Part shown: positions 60,304-64,000 of the stretch, piece by piece
Position numbering within the stretch: the stretch's first letter is position 1
Layout of the letters: each line of letters starts with the position of its first letter
DNA from: CAZICM01 sp964537685
GTDB taxonomy: Bacteria; Myxococcota_A; Polyangia; Polyangiales; Polyangiaceae
NCBI GenBank assembly: GCA_964537685.1
Contig: CAZICM010000016.1
Span: 112,192 to 176,191, forward strand
Direction of reading: 5' to 3'
DNA length: 64,000 nucleotides
Notes under the pieces: generated by a model
Told to the model about the DNA's origin: nothing
What the model saw: the letters and a program-made list of their open reading frames with translations, nothing else
Database searches by the model: none
Position numbers and translations under genes: made by a program

Positions 60304-61608
60304 ATGAAACGAAGAAAGCGCGCGGATTGGGAATATGGCCGTGAAACAAGGCTAATTCATGGTGAGAGTTATTCACCGCATTGGGATTATGCCGATCATA
60401 TTGTGCCTCCGATGTCGGCATCGGTGGCCTACCGCTTAGAAACGGCCGAACGGGGCGCGGCAGGATTTCAGAGCTTTGCCAATCCCGAATTTAACCGGCA
60501 TATCAGCCAGCCCATTTATATTTACGATCGATTGGATGAACCATCTCGTGCAATGCTTGAAGAGCGCCTGGCCTTGGCCGAGGGAGGCGAGACGGCTTTA
60601 TGCTTTAGTACAGGCATGGCGGCCATTGTGGGAGCGCTCGGCGTGCTTGCGAAGGCAGGCGATCGGATTGTCGCTCATCACACTTTATATGGCTGCACAT
60701 ATTCGCTGCTTCACAATTGGATGGAGCGCTTCGGTATCCGGACGGATTTCATCGATTTGCTCGATCCTAATGCGCTTCGCAAGGCGATGGGCGAGGATGT
60801 GATGGTCGTGTATTTTGAGACGCCGACCAATCCGATCCTTGATTTAATCAATATCGAAGAAATAGCTTCGATAGTAAAGCATGAGAATGAACGGCGCGGT
60901 AAAAAAAGGCATGTGATGTGCGTCGTCGATAATACCTTTGCAACACCGTATTGCCAGCGACCTCTATCGTTTGGGGCTGATATGGTCGTGCATTCACTGA
61001 CAAAGAATATAGGCGGCTTTGGAACAGATATGGGCGGAGCGGTGATTGCCAAACGAATGCTGGAGCCCGATTTATTGCTGTTCAGGAAAGATTTTGGGGC
61101 GCCGCTTTCGCCGAAGGCCGCGTGGCCGACCTTGGTGTATGGACTGCCCACGCTCTCGGTAAGAACGCGCCGCCAAATGGAAACGGCGCTCGTGGTCGCG
61201 CGCTTTTTGGAATCGCATCCGGCGGTGCTCACCGTGCGCTATCCGGGATTGTCCAGCCATCCGCACCATGAATTAGCCAGGCGCCAAATGCTCGATCCGG
61301 ACGGTCATTTCGCGCCCGGAATCATGATTTATTTCGTATTGAAAGGCGATCCGAATATTGCCCGGGAACGGGGGCGAAAAGTCATGGATGCATTGGCTCA
61401 GGATTCGATGTGCATTACGCTGGCGGTGTCGCTGGGGCAGGTGAGAACCTTGGTGGAACATCCCTCGAGCATGTCGCATGCGGTCGTGCCTCTTTCGGCG
61501 CAGCTCGAAGCAGGTATCGATCCGGGCGGAATCCGCATGAGTATTGGCCTAGAATCGCCTGCGGACCTGATGCGCGATTTGGATAGCGCGCTTTCGCTGG
61601 CGCTTTAG
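60304..61608 (+). CDS. Cys/Met-metabolism PLP enzyme (trans-sulfuration family)
   Basis: 434 aa. Fold-type I enzyme of the cystathionine gamma-synthase / methionine gamma-lyase / O-acetylhomoserine sulfhydrylase family. Seen: IYDRLDEPSRAMLEERLA, CFSTGMAAIVGAL, VYFETPTNP, VVDNTFATPYCQRPL and the PLP lysine in VVHSLTKNIGGFG. The substrate cannot be decided from these motifs. It starts 12 bp after the SAM synthetase, so it could supply or degrade methionine for that enzyme. It is convergent with the P450 gene. Confidence 0.9.
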   Translation: MKRRKRADWEYGRETRLIHGESYSPHWDYADHIVPPMSASVAYRLETAERGAAGFQSFANPEFNRHISQPIYIYDRLDEPSRAMLEERLALAEGGETALCFSTGMAAIVGALGVLAKAGDRIVAHHTLYGCTYSLLHNWMERFGIRTDFIDLLDPNALRKAMGEDVMVVYFETPTNPILDLINIEEIASIVKHENERRGKKRHVMCVVDNTFATPYCQRPLSFGADMVVHSLTKNIGGFGTDMGGAVIAKRMLEPDLLLFRKDFGAPLSPKAAWPTLVYGLPTLSVRTRRQMETALVVARFLESHPAVLTVRYPGLSSHPHHELARRQMLDPDGHFAPGIMIYFVLKGDPNIARERGRKVMDALAQDSMCITLAVSLGQVRTLVEHPSSMSHAVVPLSAQLEAGIDPGGIRMSIGLESPADLMRDLDSALSLAL

Positions 61609-61637
61609 ATCAATTAAATCGAATTGACACGAAAAAA

Positions 61638-63035
61638 TTATTTGGCGGGAATTCTATCGCTGTCCTGAGCGCGGTGGATTTTCATCCAAATGCCTTCTTT
61701 AGGCCGCAGCGTAATCATCGGCTCCATGGTCACGGGAAAGCCGGGCATTAAATCGGGGCGGAAGCGCGGCATGAGGACGGCCAAAATAAGCGTCGCCTCC
61801 ATCATGGCAAAATAATTTCCAATGCAAATGCGGGGGCCGCCTCCAAAGGGAAAATAGGCGAAGCGGTGATGACTGGCCGCCTTTTCCGGCGAGAAGCGTT
61901 CGGGTTCGAATCCTTCGGGATTGTCCCATAGCAAGGGGTTGCGGTGAGTGACCCAGGGACTAATGAACGTATAGGTTCCGGGCTTTAATTGATAGCCTCC
62001 AATTACATCGGTATCGCGGGGCGCTCTGGTCATAATCCAAGCGGGTGGGAAAAGCCTCAAAGCTTCTTCCAATACCATCGTGGTGTATTTCAAGTGGGGA
62101 ACATCCTCGGCGGTGGGCGTGTGCCCGCCCAGTTTTTCGGCCAGCTCCGCGCGGAGCTTGCGGGCGACTTCGGGGTATTTCGATAATAAATAAAATGTCC
62201 ACGAAAGCGCATTCGCCGTGGTTTCATGCCCTGCGAGAAAAATGGTCATGACTTCATCGCGCAATTGCTGATCGTTCATGCCTTCGCCTGTCGTTTCATC
62301 GCGGGCATTCAAAAGCATGGTGAGCAAATCGTTGGGAGGGTTTTTGCTCTTGCGCCTTTCCTCAATCATTCGGAAAACAACGCCGTTTAATGTTTTCATC
62401 GCGTGGGCAAGCTCGCGGTTGCGCTTTATGGGCAGGCTCATCGGAATAGAGAAGGGGAATTGAATACGATAGATGGCTTCTCTCAATACGATATCCACGG
62501 CTTTGCCAATCGAATCGGCTTTATTGCTCACATCGGTGCTGAGCATGGTTTCGCCGATAATGCGCAGCGTAAGCTGCATCATTTCATCTGAAATATCGAC
62601 GGCTTTTCCCTGAGCGGCAAGGTTATCCCAGACCTTTGCCGTATCTTCCGCGCAGCGCACCATCGTATTGGATAGATCTACGATTTTTTGGCGGTGAAAA
62701 GCCGGCTGGGCAATTCGGCGGTGTTTAAGCCAGGTATCGCCGTCGGCGGTAAGCAAACCCATTCCAAGGAATTGGCGCAGCGTAATAAAGCCCCGCGTTT
62801 CTTTGGAGTAATTTTTATGGTTGTCCTGAAGGATCTGTTTGATGTAGTCGGGATGATTGATAAGCCAGCCTTGAACGATACCAAAGCGCAGGCTCACGAT
62901 ATCGCCGTACTTTTCGGTCGCCTGGAGCAAGAAAGTGAGAGGGTCTTTTCGGAATTCAGGCAGAGAGCCGACAATTTTATGGCCTTTGGGGCCGGGCGGT
63001 GCGGAACCCATTGGGGTTTTTGTACTGGTCATCAT
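61638..63035 (-). CDS. Cytochrome P450
   Basis: 465 aa. Haem-thiolate monooxygenase: I-helix FLAGHETTANALSW, K-helix EALRLFPPAW, and the haem-binding loop FPFGGGPRICIGNYFA with Cys404 as the axial ligand. The overall layout resembles CYP102/CYP4-like fatty-acid or terpene hydroxylases, with the N-terminus PPGPKGHKIVGSLPEFRKDPLTF and no membrane anchor. No redox partner lies nearby. Divergent from the V4R protein gene, with a palindrome between them. Confidence 0.92.
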   Translation of the reverse strand: MMTSTKTPMGSAPPGPKGHKIVGSLPEFRKDPLTFLLQATEKYGDIVSLRFGIVQGWLINHPDYIKQILQDNHKNYSKETRGFITLRQFLGMGLLTADGDTWLKHRRIAQPAFHRQKIVDLSNTMVRCAEDTAKVWDNLAAQGKAVDISDEMMQLTLRIIGETMLSTDVSNKADSIGKAVDIVLREAIYRIQFPFSIPMSLPIKRNRELAHAMKTLNGVVFRMIEERRKSKNPPNDLLTMLLNARDETTGEGMNDQQLRDEVMTIFLAGHETTANALSWTFYLLSKYPEVARKLRAELAEKLGGHTPTAEDVPHLKYTTMVLEEALRLFPPAWIMTRAPRDTDVIGGYQLKPGTYTFISPWVTHRNPLLWDNPEGFEPERFSPEKAASHHRFAYFPFGGGPRICIGNYFAMMEATLILAVLMPRFRPDLMPGFPVTMEPMITLRPKEGIWMKIHRAQDSDRIPAK

Positions 63036-63098
63036 AGGCTAAAAGCGTAACAGGATTTGAATGGGATGGGCGAAGCTTCTGAGCTCTTTCGTATTGGG

Positions 63099-63111
63099 AT
63101 CAATTGTTGAT
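63099..63111. promoter_or_regulatory. Palindrome ATCAA-TTG-TTGAT between P450 and V4R genes
   Basis: Perfect 5-bp arms, with partly symmetrical flanks GTATTGGG...TACA. It lies centrally in the 116-bp divergent gap (63036-63151) and may control one or both genes. Confidence 0.35.
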
Positions 63112-63151
63112 ACATGACGTGGGGGATTTTCTTTATGTGGGTTGAGGCTTC

Positions 63152-63811
63152 ATGGCGCTGACTGCGATTGTGCCCCCGGAATTTAGGCCGGAGTTTATTT
63201 TCGCCGAATCGACGGTGCGCCGGTATTTTTCCGACCTGCAAATTCGATCGCAGGGCGGGCTCTTGCTGGTTGGGGACGAGCGCTATGTTCTGATGCGTTC
63301 AGACAGCCTTTATTTTGCCTGGTTTGAAGCATTGGCTTCGAAGCTGGGCGAAAAGGCCACGGTAGATTTGCTTTATACGGCGGCTCGTGAAATGGGGCGA
63401 AATGATGCGAAGGCATTTTTAGAGCGCAGCCGAATGAGCAATTTTACGGCGCGCGTGGCGAGCGCTTTTTTTCACATGGCATTTTCGGGGTTATCGGCGG
63501 TGGAGATTTTTTCGGATACGCAGCTTGCCGACAATGATTCGTTCTTTCTCCATTACGCGCAGGTGAATACATTTGAATCCGAGGCATTGGCCGGGATGGG
63601 GCGGCGGAGCTTTCGCTGTGCGTGTTTTTACACGGCGGGTTTTGCGGCTGGCTTTTGCACTGAGGCGATGAATATGCATTTGCATGTGCGTGAAATTCAA
63701 TGTGTGGCGAGGGGCGAAGAGCGCTGCGAGTTTTTGATGGCGCCGCGCCAAAAGCTGGAGGAGCATTTTAGAAGGCTGCGTGCGGGCACGCCGGCGGCTG
63801 TTAAGGGTTAG
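63152..63811 (+). CDS. V4R-domain (XylR N-terminal-like) sensory protein
   Basis: 219 aa; ATG after TTGAGG. The C-terminal ~150 residues fit the 4-vinyl-reductase (V4R) small-molecule-binding fold: SLYFAWFEALASKLGEKATVDLLY, FYTAGFAAGFCTEAM and IQCVARGEERCEFLM. The two Cys in the last segment match the metal-coordinating CxxxxxxxC of the family. In XylR-type regulators this domain senses aromatic compounds. No DNA-binding domain is attached, so it would have to act on another protein. Divergent from the P450 gene, suggesting it senses or handles a P450 substrate. Confidence 0.75.
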   Translation: MALTAIVPPEFRPEFIFAESTVRRYFSDLQIRSQGGLLLVGDERYVLMRSDSLYFAWFEALASKLGEKATVDLLYTAAREMGRNDAKAFLERSRMSNFTARVASAFFHMAFSGLSAVEIFSDTQLADNDSFFLHYAQVNTFESEALAGMGRRSFRCACFYTAGFAAGFCTEAMNMHLHVREIQCVARGEERCEFLMAPRQKLEEHFRRLRAGTPAAVKG

Positions 63812-63837
63812 AACCGTCTCGTCAATCCCTCATTGAT

Positions 63838-63870
63838 GGGGGTTCGCGCAATACATTGCGCACTGCCCCC
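63838..63870 (+). terminator. Long GC-rich hairpin after the V4R gene
   Basis: GGGGG-TTC-GCGCAAT-AC-ATTGCGC-ACTG-CCCCC: two stacked stems (5 and 7 bp) with an internal bulge. There is no U-run after it, so it may be a Rho-type end, an RNA stabiliser or a repeat element. The rest of 63812-64000 has no gene I can identify. Confidence 0.4.
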
Positions 63871-63979
63871 AAACCCCGGGCGCACCCCAGATGGGTTTTA
63901 GGTGCATTTCGATAGGCGCCGTACCTGAGGGATGGTGTTCCATAAAAATGGTATTGCCTTTTGTTCAATCCTTTTGTAG

Positions 63980-63999
63980 TTGCATGATTCTTCATGCAA
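63980..63999. promoter_or_regulatory. Hairpin TTGCATGA-TTCT-TCATGCAA at the window's right edge
   Basis: Perfect 8-bp arms with a 4-nt loop end one base before the window edge. It could be a terminator or an operator for a gene starting just outside the window. Confidence 0.35.
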
Positions 64000-64000
64000 T

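Noticed and set aside
1..64000. tRNA, rRNA, CRISPR arrays or insertion-sequence transposases
   Set aside because: I looked for CCA-ending cloverleaf arms, rRNA-like conserved blocks, regularly spaced repeats and DDE transposase genes, and saw none. Rpn is transposase-related only by family name.

Overview
The window reads as ordinary chromosome from a Gram-negative, predator- or scavenger-like bacterium, most probably a Myxococcota (deltaproteobacterial) relative. The best direct clue is a secreted metalloprotease ending in a MYXO-CTERM-type tail (Cys-Gly-Cys, one helix, Arg-rich end; 12677-15544). Supporting clues are two eukaryote-like Ser/Thr kinases, an NtrC-type regulator, FHA, LysM, TPR and Sel1 proteins, many lipoproteins and secreted hydrolases, and a serine-palmitoyltransferase-like enzyme. 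I see no rRNA, tRNA, CRISPR array or transposase. Genes are packed tightly, with many ATGA/TTGA/GTGA stop-start overlaps and five places where convergent genes overlap at their 3' ends.

Layout. 1-5.9 kb: a leftward operon of a serine-palmitoyltransferase-like enzyme, an S51-like peptidase, a Sel1-repeat membrane protein and a membrane-anchored MutS relative cut by the window edge. 6.0-12.6 kb: sigma-54 activator, a membrane protein, a barrel-like lipoprotein, a CAP-domain lipoprotein, PIN-PhoH and a DUF1704/MATCAP-like metallopeptidase. 12.7-16.5 kb: the MYXO-CTERM protease and an esterase. 16.5-19.9 kb: a small accessory island (Rpn nuclease with two mini-ORFs, a coiled-coil protein, a purine-rich non-coding stretch, a coupled HEPN-containing pair). 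20.1-24.8 kb: coaX, an orphan FecCD permease, then leftward FHA-NUDIX-GST-unknown. 25-28.2 kb: ruvA coupled to a lipoprotein, and a lipoprotein/LysM pair.

28.2-30.7 kb: a leftward operon of a radical SAM/SPASM enzyme and three small membrane proteins, all with overlapping ends. This is the part I find most likely to hold something not yet described. 30.8-40.2 kb: lytic transglycosylase lipoprotein, Ser/Thr kinase, membrane dipeptidase, DUF1232 protein, phosphodiester-glycosidase-like lipoprotein, Cys-rich lipoprotein and a gingipain-type (C25) protease. 40.2-44.9 kb: a leftward acyl-CoA catabolic operon (SDR, RidA, crotonase-fold, acyl-CoA dehydrogenase, OYE-type reductase) headed by a TetR-like palindrome.

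45.1-54.6 kb: FGE-like lipoprotein, exonuclease III, a large alpha/beta-hydrolase lipoprotein, SMI1/KNR4-like protein, kinase-TPR pair, M49-like peptidase, PQ-loop membrane protein and a YiiX/NlpC-like protein. 54.8-64 kb: a membrane glycosyltransferase, a lipase, an outer-membrane-like protein, a Pcm / archaeal-type SAM synthetase / trans-sulfuration-type PLP enzyme operon, and a cytochrome P450 divergent from a V4R-domain sensor. Several exported-protein genes share a TAnnnT hexamer 6-11 nt before the start codon with no Shine-Dalgarno sequence, which suggests leaderless mRNAs. All functions are inferred by reading motifs; no searches were run.
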